This document shows, piece after piece, positions 25,516 through 35,814 of a stretch of 49,019 nt of DNA. The stretch is taken from positions 1-49,019 of the forward strand of contig NZ_JAQGKL010000088.1 in NCBI RefSeq assembly GCF_028290105.1, in the 5' to 3' direction. The notes beneath the pieces are model-generated. The model was not told where the DNA came from. It worked only from the letters and a program-made list of their open reading frames with translations, and made no database searches. This stretch comes from Methylobacterium sp. (GTDB lineage: Bacteria; Pseudomonadota; Alphaproteobacteria; Rhizobiales; Beijerinckiaceae). The stretch's first letter is position 1; each line of letters starts with the position of its first letter. Made by a program: the position numbers and the translations under genes.

Positions 25516-26262
25516 ATGACTTCGCAATCAGCATCTCACGCTCCGTCTCATGCCATGATCGACGGGGCGCCGCCGCTCCCGCCCGCGATCAGACGAACTC
25601 TCGGACGGCATCTGCGCGAGACCTACGCGTTTCTCGAGGAGGAGCGGCCCGACCGCTTCGCCGTCCTCCTCGCCCGCCTGGAAGCCGTGCTGGCGGCCCG
25701 CGGCGAGTCCCTCACGGCGGAGGTGCGCCAGGGTCTTCAGGACCATGCGCCGGGCTTGCGCAAATATGCGCTCTCGCTGACCCGCGACGCAGCCCGCGCC
25801 GACGACCTCGTGCAGGATACGATGCTGCGGGCCTGGATGTACCGCGAGAGCTTCACGCCCGGCACCAATGTCTGCGGCTGGCTCACCATCATCATGCGCA
25901 ACACGTTCTATTCGGGCCAGCGCAAGCGCGTCCACGAGGTCGAGGACACCGATGGCAGCTACGCGGCGCAACTCGTCACCCTGCCGGCCCAGGGCGGCGT
26001 CCTCGACCTGGAAGACGTGAACGCCGCCATCGGCCGGCTGTCGAGCACCCTGCGCCAGGCGCTGACCCTCGTCGCTATCGACAACATGACCTACGACGAG
26101 GCCGCCACCGTGATGGGCTGCAAGATCGGGACGGTGAAGAGTCGGGTCTGGCGGGCCCGCGAGAGCTTGGCCGCCCTCGTCGGCTATTCCGCCGACGAGA
26201 TCGGGCCGGACCGCCTCGCCAACTCGGTCCTGGGCGACGCCCGCCTGCGCTCCCGGGCCTGA
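25516..26262 (+). CDS. EcfG-like ECF sigma factor with NepR-like N-terminal segment
   Basis: A 248-residue protein. Residues about 24-58 (IRRTLGRHLRETYAFL then EEERPDRFAVLLARLEAV) have the pattern of NepR anti-sigma factors: two amphipathic helices around a PDRF turn. Residues about 71-137 are sigma region 2 (LRKYALSLTRDAARADDLVQ, GWLTIIMRNTFYSGQRKR), and about 168-222 region 4 (MTYDEAATVMGCKIGTVKSR), both close to EcfG. EcfG normally is held by a separate NepR and released by phosphorylated PhyR; here the anti-sigma-like part appears covalently attached. No separate nepR or phyR gene is in the window. It converges on mgtE with 8 bp between stops. The sigma call is firm; the NepR resemblance is by eye. 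Confidence 0.85.
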   Translation: MTSQSASHAPSHAMIDGAPPLPPAIRRTLGRHLRETYAFLEEERPDRFAVLLARLEAVLAARGESLTAEVRQGLQDHAPGLRKYALSLTRDAARADDLVQDTMLRAWMYRESFTPGTNVCGWLTIIMRNTFYSGQRKRVHEVEDTDGSYAAQLVTLPAQGGVLDLEDVNAAIGRLSSTLRQALTLVAIDNMTYDEAATVMGCKIGTVKSRVWRARESLAALVGYSADEIGPDRLANSVLGDARLRSRA

Positions 26263-26270
26263 GGCGGCCG

Positions 26271-27641
26271 CTACAGCAGCGTCCCGCGCAGGATCAGCAT
26301 CGCCACCGAGAAGTAGATGACGAGGCCCGTGACGTCGACGAGGGTCGCGACGAAAGGCGCCGAGGCGGTGGCCGGATCGAAGCCGAGGCGCTGCAGCAGG
26401 AACGGCAGCATCGACCCGGTGAGCGACCCGAAGGTGACGATGCCGACGAGGGCCGCTCCGACGGTGGCGGCCACCAGCATCCAGTGCTCGCCGTAATCGT
26501 ACAGCCCCGTCTTCTGCCAGACCACGATGCGCACGATCCCGATCGCGCCGAGGATCGTGCCGAGCACCAGCCCGGTGGGCAGTTCGCGGATCGCCACCCG
26601 CCACCAGTCGCGCAGGCGCACCTCGTGGAGCGCCAGCGCCCGGATCAGCAGCGAGGTCGCCTGGCTGCCCGAATTGCCCCCCGAACTCATGATCAGCGGG
26701 ATGAACAGGGTCAGCACGATGGCCTTCTCGAGTTCGCCCTCGAAGCCCTGCATCGCGGTCGCCGTCATCATCTCGCCGAGGAACAGGGCGCAGAGCCAGC
26801 CGGCCCGCTTCCGGATCATCGTGCCGAAGCTGATATCCATGTAGGGCTCGGGCAGGGCCTCCATGCCGCCGAAGCGCTGCACGTCCTGCGTCTGCTTCTC
26901 GATCATGGCGTCGATCATGTCGTCCACGGTGACGATGCCGATGAGATGGCCGACCGCGTCGATGACGGGGAGCGCCAGGAGGTCGTATTTCGAGATCAGC
27001 CGGGCCGCCTCCTCGCGGCTCGCGGTCGGCGAGACGGCGAGCGGGCGCCGGCCCGGGGCCACCGAAAGCACGTTGTCCCCCGGATTGCCCGAGATCAGCC
27101 GACGCAGCGGCACCGCCTTGGTGAGCGCCCGGGTGCGCGGGTCGAGCACGAAGATCGCGTAGATCGTCTCGCGGGTCTTCTCGACCTGGCGGACGTGGTC
27201 GAGGGTCTGCTGAATCGTCCAGTTGCCCGGTACGGCGACGAATTCGGTGGTCATCAGCGAGCCGACACTCTCCTCCCCGTAGGCGCTGAGCCGGTCCACG
27301 GCCCCGCGTGTTTCCGCGTCGAGGCGCGCGCGCAGGTCCGAGCGACCGGGCTCCTCGATCTCGCGAAAGACGTCGGTGATGCGGTCCGCCGACATGCCCG
27401 ACAGGAAGCTGGCGACGCGGTCGCGCGGCAGCATCTCGATGATGTCGGCGGCGCAGTCGAGTTCCGGCTGGTCGAGCACCTCGATCGCCCGCTCCTGCGG
27501 CAGCCCGAGCAGGATGGCGGCGGCGACCTCGGGGGCTTCCTCGTTCAGGGCCTCGACGATGTCGGGGGCCCGCTCGTCGGACAGGCGCGCGGCGAGGACG
27601 GCCGGATCGATGCCGGTCGGGAAGGGGGCGATCTCGTTCAT
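26271..27641 (-). CDS. mgtE: Magnesium transporter MgtE
   Basis: A 456-residue Mg2+ channel. The N-domain of superhelical repeats (about 1-130: LLGLPQERAIEVLDQ, EMLPRDRVASFLSGM) is followed by two CBS domains (about 135-260: SVGSLMTTEFVAVP, LLALPVIDAVGHLIGIVTVDDMI) and five membrane helices with SSGGNSGSQATSLL and PFVATLVDVTGLVIYF, the pore signature. Mg2+ binding between N and CBS domains gates the channel in known members. The ATG at 27641 has AGGTGAG upstream; the earlier open frame is not typical of the family. Confidence 0.95.
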   Translation of the reverse strand: MNEIAPFPTGIDPAVLAARLSDERAPDIVEALNEEAPEVAAAILLGLPQERAIEVLDQPELDCAADIIEMLPRDRVASFLSGMSADRITDVFREIEEPGRSDLRARLDAETRGAVDRLSAYGEESVGSLMTTEFVAVPGNWTIQQTLDHVRQVEKTRETIYAIFVLDPRTRALTKAVPLRRLISGNPGDNVLSVAPGRRPLAVSPTASREEAARLISKYDLLALPVIDAVGHLIGIVTVDDMIDAMIEKQTQDVQRFGGMEALPEPYMDISFGTMIRKRAGWLCALFLGEMMTATAMQGFEGELEKAIVLTLFIPLIMSSGGNSGSQATSLLIRALALHEVRLRDWWRVAIRELPTGLVLGTILGAIGIVRIVVWQKTGLYDYGEHWMLVAATVGAALVGIVTFGSLTGSMLPFLLQRLGFDPATASAPFVATLVDVTGLVIYFSVAMLILRGTLL

Positions 27642-28156
27642 GGGCTCACCTCGGCCTGGTGGCGCGATCCGGCCGTGTGCGAGCCGGTCCGGACCGGCCC
27701 CGGCCGGAGCCCAGGGGGCCTCAGCGTCGAAGGACGGGAGCGGAGACGGCCGCGAACGGCGCGGGCGATCGTTCGGGACTGTCGCTGGGCATGGGGTTCG
27801 TCGGTTGGGAGCCGGGACCGCGTGAGGGCAGGAACATGAGGGCATGAATCGGCCCGCACGCCGGCCCGGCGGCGCGTGAGTGCGCCTCGCGGCCCGCCCG
27901 CGTCAAGCCTGAAGCGCGGCTTCGGCGATGTGAAGCGCGGCCGGGCCGTCGACCCGGAAGCGGAGCGTGCCGGCGGAGCCCTTCCGAGTTCGAGCTCTCG
28001 GCACCATATGTCTGAAAAGACGCGGGTTTTCGGGCATGCCGCCTACGCCGGTCCCGCAGTCACCATGATCCTATGAGAAATATAAGTGTAGTGCCCACTT
28101 GTGTTGTGCCCAACACAACGGCATATCAGAGGCGTCGAGCACGAAGGAGTTCCCCC
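27642..28156. other. Intergenic region between mgtE and pqqA
   Basis: 515 bp holding the divergent promoters of mgtE and the first pqqA. No protein gene is supported. It has an 11-bp direct repeat TGAAGCGCGGC at 27910-27920 and 27931-27941 (21 bp apart) and the palindrome described separately at 28099-28118. The last 100 bp before pqqA are distinctly AT-richer than the rest. Confidence 0.65.
28099..28118. promoter_or_regulatory. Palindrome upstream of the first pqqA
   Basis: TTGTGTTG-TGCC-CAACACAA, a perfect 8-bp inverted repeat with a 4-bp centre, 38 bp before the pqqA start. Its size suits a dimeric regulator; no known operator is matched. Confidence 0.55.
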
Positions 28157-28246
28157 ATGAAGTGGTCCGCCCCCATCGTTCAGGAAGTCTGCGTTGGCAT
28201 GGAAGTCACCAGCTACGAGTCCGCTGAGATCGACACCTTCAACTGA
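28157..28246 (+). CDS. pqqA: PQQ precursor peptide PqqA, copy 1
   Basis: A 29-residue peptide beginning KWSAPIVQEVCVG after Met and containing MEVTSYESAEIDTFN. Glu16 and Tyr20 in E-V-T-S-Y are the residues cross-linked by PqqE and excised to build pyrroloquinoline quinone, the cofactor of methanol and other alcohol dehydrogenases. AAGGAG lies just upstream. It differs from copy 2 at residues 9 (Gln/Ser) and 11 (Val/Ile). No pqqBCDE follows. Confidence 0.97.
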   Translation: MKWSAPIVQEVCVGMEVTSYESAEIDTFN

Positions 28247-28328
28247 AGGTATCGCCTGCGATTCGGGTCTTTGATGGCCCCGTGGGTATCCAGAGCGCAT
28301 CCAAACCAATCAATTCAGGAGAGACGTC

Positions 28329-28418
28329 ATGAAGTGGTCCGCCCCCATCGTTTCCGAGATCTGCGTCGGCATGGAAGTCACCAGCTACGAGTCCGCCGAG
28401 ATCGATACCTTCAACTGA
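28329..28418 (+). CDS. pqqA: PQQ precursor peptide PqqA, copy 2
   Basis: A 29-residue peptide beginning KWSAPIVSEICVG after Met, with Glu16 and Tyr20 preserved, matching the usual Methylobacterium form. It has its own ribosome site (CAGGAGAG) and lies 82 bp after copy 1. The flanking sequences of the two copies differ, so the duplication is not very recent. A hairpin terminator follows 39 bp after the stop, and the next gene is dinB on the opposite strand. Confidence 0.97.
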   Translation: MKWSAPIVSEICVGMEVTSYESAEIDTFN

Positions 28419-28457
28419 GGGTGATCGCAGGCCCCCTTCGCGGGGCTTGCCGATCCG

Positions 28458-28489
28458 AAGGGGCGTGGCCTGTGAGGGCGACGCCCCTT
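28458..28489 (+). terminator. Terminator after the pqqA pair
   Basis: AAGGGGCGT (28458-28466) pairs with ACGCCCCTT (28481-28489), a 9-bp stem with a 14-nt loop, then TCGTTT. Confidence 0.8.
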
Positions 28490-28502
28490 TCGTTTGGGCG
28501 TC

Positions 28503-29591
28503 TCAAAGCGCGAGGCCGAGTTGCCGGGGCTCGGGCACCGGTCCGTGCTCGAGGCCGGACAGCGAGACGCCGAGCAGACGCACGCTGCGCCGGAGCGGAA
28601 AGGTCTCGCGCAGGAGCGCCAGGACAATGCGTTCCAGGTCCATGCGGTCGCCCACGAAGCCCGTGAGCGAGCGGGCCCGGGTGATCTGCTCGAAATCCGC
28701 GAACTTCACCTTCAGGGTCACCGTCCTGGCACGGACCTCCTTGTGGGTCGCCGCCGTCCAGACCTTGTCGAGGATCGGGCCGAGGCGTCCGGCGAGCACG
28801 TCAAGATCCGACGAATCCTCCGAGAAGGTGTTCTCCGCGCCGATGGATTTGCGGACCCGGTTCACCCGCACCGGCCGCTCGTCGATGCCCCGCGCCACGC
28901 CGTAATAGTAGGGAGCCGAGGCGCCGAAGCGCGCCACGAGGGCGTCGAGGCTCAGGGCCCGCAGGTCGCGTCCGGTCAGGATCCCCATCGCCTTCATTCG
29001 CGCCTCGGTGACCGGCCCGACGCCGTGGAAGCGCCCGATCGGCAGGTCCGCCACGAAGGCCGGGCCCATCGCCGGCGTGATCACGAACAGGGCGTCGGGT
29101 TTGCGGAAGTCCGAGGCCACCTTGGCCAGGAACTTGTTGTAGGAGACCCCCGCCGAGGCGACGAGGTCGGTCTGCTCGCGGATCGCCGCCCGAATCGCCC
29201 GCGCGACCTCGGTCGCGGTGGCCAGGCCCTGGCGGTTGTGCGTCACGTCGAGATAGGCCTCGTCGAGGGCGACGGGCTCGATCAGGTCCGTGTGCTCGGC
29301 GAACACCGCTCGGATCTGCTCCGAGATCGCCCGGTAGATGTCGAAGCGGGGCTTCACGAAAACGAGGTCGGGGCAGAGCCGGCGCGCCGTCACCGAGGGC
29401 ATGGCCGAGCGCACGCCGAACACCCGCGCCTCGTAGCTTGCCGCCGCGACCACGCCGCGCTCGCGCGAGCCGCCCACCGCCACCGGACGCCCCTTGAGCG
29501 CAGGGTCGTCGCGCTGCTCCACGGAGGCGTAGAACGCATCCATGTCGATGTGGATGATCTTTCGGAGCTGGCCGGCCTCGTCCGGGTCCAT
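28503..29591 (-). CDS. dinB: DNA polymerase IV (Y family)
   Basis: A 362-residue translesion polymerase. The palm motif HIDMDAFYASVEQ (about 14-26) carries the first metal-binding Asp16 and a steric-gate aromatic at Tyr21; the catalytic pair Asp110-Glu111 is in ALDEAYLDVT; the thumb HhH is FHGVGPVTEARM. The C-terminus QLGLAL is a beta-clamp-binding motif. GAGGAGA lies upstream of the ATG at 29591. The earlier open frame is rejected because it would run through a LexA box. It is SOS-regulated if that box is functional. Confidence 0.95.
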   Translation of the reverse strand: MDPDEAGQLRKIIHIDMDAFYASVEQRDDPALKGRPVAVGGSRERGVVAAASYEARVFGVRSAMPSVTARRLCPDLVFVKPRFDIYRAISEQIRAVFAEHTDLIEPVALDEAYLDVTHNRQGLATATEVARAIRAAIREQTDLVASAGVSYNKFLAKVASDFRKPDALFVITPAMGPAFVADLPIGRFHGVGPVTEARMKAMGILTGRDLRALSLDALVARFGASAPYYYGVARGIDERPVRVNRVRKSIGAENTFSEDSSDLDVLAGRLGPILDKVWTAATHKEVRARTVTLKVKFADFEQITRARSLTGFVGDRMDLERIVLALLRETFPLRRSVRLLGVSLSGLEHGPVPEPRQLGLAL

Positions 29592-30051
29592 CGCGGATGG
29601 GTCTCCTCGCGCGATCTGTTCGTGGTCTGTTCGCACCATCCCGGTTCGGGCCCGGGAGGCAAGCCCATCGCCGCATTGATCCACCGCCGAACCGACGCGG
29701 TCTCGCGGAGGGGAACGTGTGCTTGGTCGCATCCGGTTTCGCCTCGAACCCGGTCGTACCTCTGTTGCACCGACTCGGGCAGCACGGTGGCACGAAGCCG
29801 AACCTTCGACCCGCCGCCATCTACATGCGCAAGCCTCTCCGCGAGGCGTGATCGGGCGGAGTGCCGCAGGTCCGCTGCCCATCATCACGAACACCCGACA
29901 CCGGCACGAAGGCAAGATTTGCTCGACGGTCGTCTGGCCGACAGCGCCGGGGCTCGCCGCCGCCGTCCGTCTGCCGCATAAGGGCTGCCAGGACAGAACA
30001 GCCGGGACGGCCGCAGGCTCGGCCTTCCGTTTCGCCCGAGGACCGATTCCC
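29592..30051. other. Intergenic region between dinB and the DHH gene
   Basis: 460 bp of divergent spacer. It contains the LexA box at 29618-29632. No protein gene or RNA is supported; open frames here have neither family resemblance nor ribosome sites. Confidence 0.6.
29618..29632. promoter_or_regulatory. LexA (SOS) box of dinB
   Basis: GTTC-GTGGTCT-GTTC fits the alphaproteobacterial LexA operator GTTC-N7-GTTC exactly. It lies 27-41 bp upstream of the dinB start codon, where a repressor would block transcription. Confidence 0.85.
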
Positions 30052-31206
30052 GTGAACGTCACCCAGATCACCCACCACGACCTCGACGGCTACGGCGCCT
30101 CCACGGTGGTCGGCCAGTTCGCCGACGTGTCGCGGATCGTGCACGTGCCGCGCTATTCCGATGTCGGCCCGGTGGTCGAGGCCGAGCTGAAGCGCCTCGG
30201 CAAGGTGAGCGTGCCCGAGATGATCGTCATGACCGATCTCGGTCTGGAGGCGGTCGCCGTCAGCTTCATCCGGAGCTTTGCCGCCCTGAATCGCCGCCGC
30301 GACGAGGCGACCCGCCACCGCCTGATCGTGCTCGACCACCACGCCTCCTCGGTGGACCAGCTCCGCGAGCAGAAGCTGGAGCCGCACCCCCTCCCCGAAG
30401 CGCCGGGCGTGCAGCGCTTCGACCTTGATGACCCGAACATCGTCGTGCTCATCGACGAGAGCCACTGCGCCACCCGCATGGCCTACGAGCACCGGTCCCT
30501 CTACGCCACGCGTGCGGCCGGGGAGGACCCGATCCTCGGCGCCCTGGTGACGGCGGTGGACGCGGTCGACCTCTGGCGCAAGGACCGTCCGGAATTCCGC
30601 GCGGGCGCGAGCCTCGACGAGATCTTCTGGGACAACGTCTCGAACCTCGTCCCCATCGGCCACCCCTGGCACGACCGCTTCGTGAGCGACCTGCTGCTCG
30701 GCGTGGCGCGCCTGCTCGGCGACGGGGCGACCCCGGCCATGATCGAGGGGCAGGTGGGCGCCCTGCGCACGGCCATCGTCGACCGCTACCTCGCCGACGA
30801 TGCCGGCGACGACCGCACCCTCACCACTCGCATGCGGATCGCCCGCGTGCTCGCCCGCTCGGATCTCTTCCACCCGCTTTCCGACGGCACGCTGATGTCC
30901 TTCGGCCTCGATTCGGGCACCTTCCAGCGCGTCTCCGACCTGATCATGGAGGGCGGGCGGGCCACCCGCGTCCTCAATGTGCAGCGGGCGGGCTCGATGT
31001 CGTTCCGCTCCAACAACGAGACCGCCCTCGATGGCGCCCGGCGGTTCCGGGGCGGCGGCCACAAGGACGCGGCCGGGGGCAAGCTCACCAGCGGCACCGC
31101 CTTCTCGCTCGCGGATGCCATGGCGCAGGTGGAGCCGGTGCTGAACCCGCCCGCTCCCGACCCGGCGGCGAGCCCCTTCGCCGCCCTGAAGAACTGGAAG
31201 GGCTGA
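30052..31206 (+). CDS. DHH/DHHA1-family phosphoesterase
   Basis: A 384-residue protein. N-terminal DHH motif I is THHDLDGYGAS (about 7-17), then MIVMTDLGLE and VLDHHASS with the DHH triad, and DESHCATRMAYEH; the C-terminal DHHA1 motif is RFRGGGHKDAAGGKL. This is the RecJ/NrnA/oligoribonuclease-like superfamily, acting on phosphodiester bonds of nucleotides or short oligonucleotides with Mn2+. The substrate is not certain. The GTG at 30052 (GAGGA upstream) is chosen because the conserved region begins immediately after it. Confidence 0.85.
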   Translation: MNVTQITHHDLDGYGASTVVGQFADVSRIVHVPRYSDVGPVVEAELKRLGKVSVPEMIVMTDLGLEAVAVSFIRSFAALNRRRDEATRHRLIVLDHHASSVDQLREQKLEPHPLPEAPGVQRFDLDDPNIVVLIDESHCATRMAYEHRSLYATRAAGEDPILGALVTAVDAVDLWRKDRPEFRAGASLDEIFWDNVSNLVPIGHPWHDRFVSDLLLGVARLLGDGATPAMIEGQVGALRTAIVDRYLADDAGDDRTLTTRMRIARVLARSDLFHPLSDGTLMSFGLDSGTFQRVSDLIMEGGRATRVLNVQRAGSMSFRSNNETALDGARRFRGGGHKDAAGGKLTSGTAFSLADAMAQVEPVLNPPAPDPAASPFAALKNWKG

Positions 31207-31218
31207 GGCGTCCGTGGC

Positions 31219-32148
31219 GTGGACCGGCTGGTCATGAATCTGGTCGAGCGGGGCCCGAGCCCGTTCCTGCCCGGCTTCACCCTGGCCGACATCGCGCTAC
31301 CGGGCGTCACCTTGCGCGCGGCCCTGTCGCCGGGCGGCGACCGGTTGCCGGTGCTGCTCCTGCACGGGCATCCCCAGACCCACGCCACCTGGCATGCGGT
31401 GGGCCCACGCCTCGTGGAGGCCGGGCACCCGGTGGTGGCGGCGGACCTGCGCGGCTACGGCGATTCCGACCGCCCGCCGTCAGCCGACGACCATGCGCCC
31501 TACGCCAAGCGCGCCATGGCGGCCGACATGGTGGCGCTGATGCAATCGCTCGGCCACGCGCGCTTCGCCGTGGTCGGGCACGATCGCGGCGGACGGGTGG
31601 CGCACCGCATGGCCCTCGACCACCCGGAGGCCGTCGATCGCCTCGCCGTCCTCGACATCGCGCCGACCCTGACGATGTACGCGCGCACCGACCGTGCGTT
31701 CGCCACCCGGTACTTCTGGTGGTTCTTCCTGATCCAGCCGGCGCCCTTGCCGGAGCGCATGATCGGCGCCGATCCGGAGGCCTACCTGCGCCACCACCTC
31801 GCCGGCCAGAGCCGGACGCCAGGGGTGCCGAGCGAGGCCATGATCCGGGAATACCTGCGCTGCTACCGGATGCCGGGCGGCATCCACGCGATCTGCGAGG
31901 ATTACCGGGCCGCCGCCGGGATCGACCTCGACCACGACCGGGCCGACGACGCGGCGGGCCGGCGGGTCACCGCCCCGCTCCTCGCCCTCTGGGGCGGCCT
32001 CGGCACCGTGGGCGCCCTCTACGACGTGGCCGAGACCTGGCGCGAGAAGGCCGATCGGGTCACCGGCCACGCCCTCCCCTGCGGCCACCTCCTGCAGGAG
32101 GAGGCGCCCGACGCCGTGCTGGCGCATCTGCTGCCGTTCCTTGCCTGA
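31219..32148 (+). CDS. Haloacetate/fluoroacetate dehalogenase-like alpha/beta hydrolase
   Basis: A 309-residue hydrolase. LLLHGHPQTHATWH (about 47-59), nucleophile region GHDRGGRVAHRMALDHP with Asp122 and the carboxylate-binding Arg123/Arg126, acid Asp146 in VLDIAPT, cap YFWWFFLIQPAPLPER (165-180), CEDYRAAAG (Tyr229) and His290 in LPCGH. These match fluoroacetate dehalogenase layout, but the halide-pocket position that is His in that enzyme appears to be Trp167. It may act on another halo-acid or epoxide. It lies 12 bp after the DHH gene. GTG 31219 or ATG 31234 may be the start. Confidence 0.82.
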   Translation: MDRLVMNLVERGPSPFLPGFTLADIALPGVTLRAALSPGGDRLPVLLLHGHPQTHATWHAVGPRLVEAGHPVVAADLRGYGDSDRPPSADDHAPYAKRAMAADMVALMQSLGHARFAVVGHDRGGRVAHRMALDHPEAVDRLAVLDIAPTLTMYARTDRAFATRYFWWFFLIQPAPLPERMIGADPEAYLRHHLAGQSRTPGVPSEAMIREYLRCYRMPGGIHAICEDYRAAAGIDLDHDRADDAAGRRVTAPLLALWGGLGTVGALYDVAETWREKADRVTGHALPCGHLLQEEAPDAVLAHLLPFLA

Positions 32149-32153
32149 AAACG

Positions 32154-32191
32154 CGAAGAGCCGGACGGCATCGCTGCCGACCGACTCTTCG
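32154..32191. terminator. Terminator after the haloacetate-dehalogenase-like gene
   Basis: Interrupted hairpin: CGAAGAG (32154-32160) with CTCTTCG (32185-32191), and an inner CGGCA/TGCCG stem, followed by TTTCG. On the minus strand it ends in CGTTTTC, so it may serve both directions. Confidence 0.8.
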
Positions 32192-32210
32192 TTTCGATGA
32201 GGTCCAGGAT

Positions 32211-32242
32211 CAGAGCCGGGTAGCGGATTGGATCGGTCCGGA
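32211..32242. repeat. Degenerate copy of the 3' end of ldtR
   Basis: This 32-bp segment matches 32280-32310, the last ten codons of ldtR, at about 28 of 32 positions, including the region of its stop codon. It lies 69 bp beyond the real 3' end. It looks like a decayed partial duplication. Confidence 0.7.
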
Positions 32243-32278
32243 CTTGTGCCACTCACAAGGAAGTCGAGCGCTCCGCCC

Positions 32279-32794
32279 TCAGAGCCGGTAGCGGATCTGG
32301 TCGGTCCAGAAGCGCTCGAGGCGGCTCAGCGCCACGTTGAGGCGTCCGAAATCGTCGTCCGAGATGCCGCCGATCGGCTGGATGGTGCGGGCGTGCTTGT
32401 CGTAGAGCGTCTGGATGATGTCGTGGATCTGGCGGCCCTTGTCGGTGAGGCTGATGCGCACCGAGCGGCGATCGGTCTTCGAACGGGCGTGGTGGAGGTA
32501 GCCGGCCTCGACGAGCTTCTTGACGTTGTAGGAGACGTTCGAGCCGAGATAGTAGCCCTTGGTGCGCAGCTCGCTCGCGGTCAGCTCCTTGTCGCCGATG
32601 TTGTAGAGGAGCAGCGCCTGGACGCTGTTCACGTCCTCGCGCTCGCGGCGCTCGAACTCGTCCTTGATGACGTCGAGGAGGCGCCGGTGCAGGCGCTCCA
32701 CGAGGTGCAGGGCTTCGAGATACGAGCCGTGCGCCGGGGCGGTCTCGGGGGCAGTGTTGGTTTCGATAACCTTGGCAGCCTGGGACTTCATCAT
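32279..32794 (-). CDS. ldtR: MarR-family winged-helix regulator, LdtR type
   Basis: A 171-residue MarR-type regulator. YLEALHLVERLHRRLLDVIK (about 25-44), DVNSVQALLLYNIGDKELTA, then GYYLGSNVSYNVKKLVEAGY as recognition helix and SKTDRRSVRISLTDKG as wing; the end is RLERFWTDQIRYRL. This matches the LdtR subgroup of Rhizobiales; LdtR in Liberibacter controls an L,D-transpeptidase and stress tolerance. It is one of two MarR proteins in the window. ATG 32794 and 32791 are adjacent alternatives. Confidence 0.88.
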   Translation of the reverse strand: MMKSQAAKVIETNTAPETAPAHGSYLEALHLVERLHRRLLDVIKDEFERREREDVNSVQALLLYNIGDKELTASELRTKGYYLGSNVSYNVKKLVEAGYLHHARSKTDRRSVRISLTDKGRQIHDIIQTLYDKHARTIQPIGGISDDDFGRLNVALSRLERFWTDQIRYRL

Positions 32795-32955
32795 GCGCCT
32801 CGTCAGGTCTCTGTGCTGTGGGGCCGGTGTTCTTCGCCACCGCTCTTGAAGCCAACCTAGGAGCCGCGAATGAAAGACGGTTTAAGCGATAGGATGAATT
32901 TGCGATTTACCTCTATGGGTAAATGCAAGATGAAGCGATCGGCGTAACGCCCCGT

Positions 32956-35806
<2,851 letters not shown>

Positions 35807-35814
<8 letters not shown>

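Noticed and set aside
25197-27839. An 880-codon plus-strand frame across the sigma factor gene and opposite mgtE
   Set aside because: Overlaps two recognised genes and has a low-complexity Arg/Gly/Asp composition.
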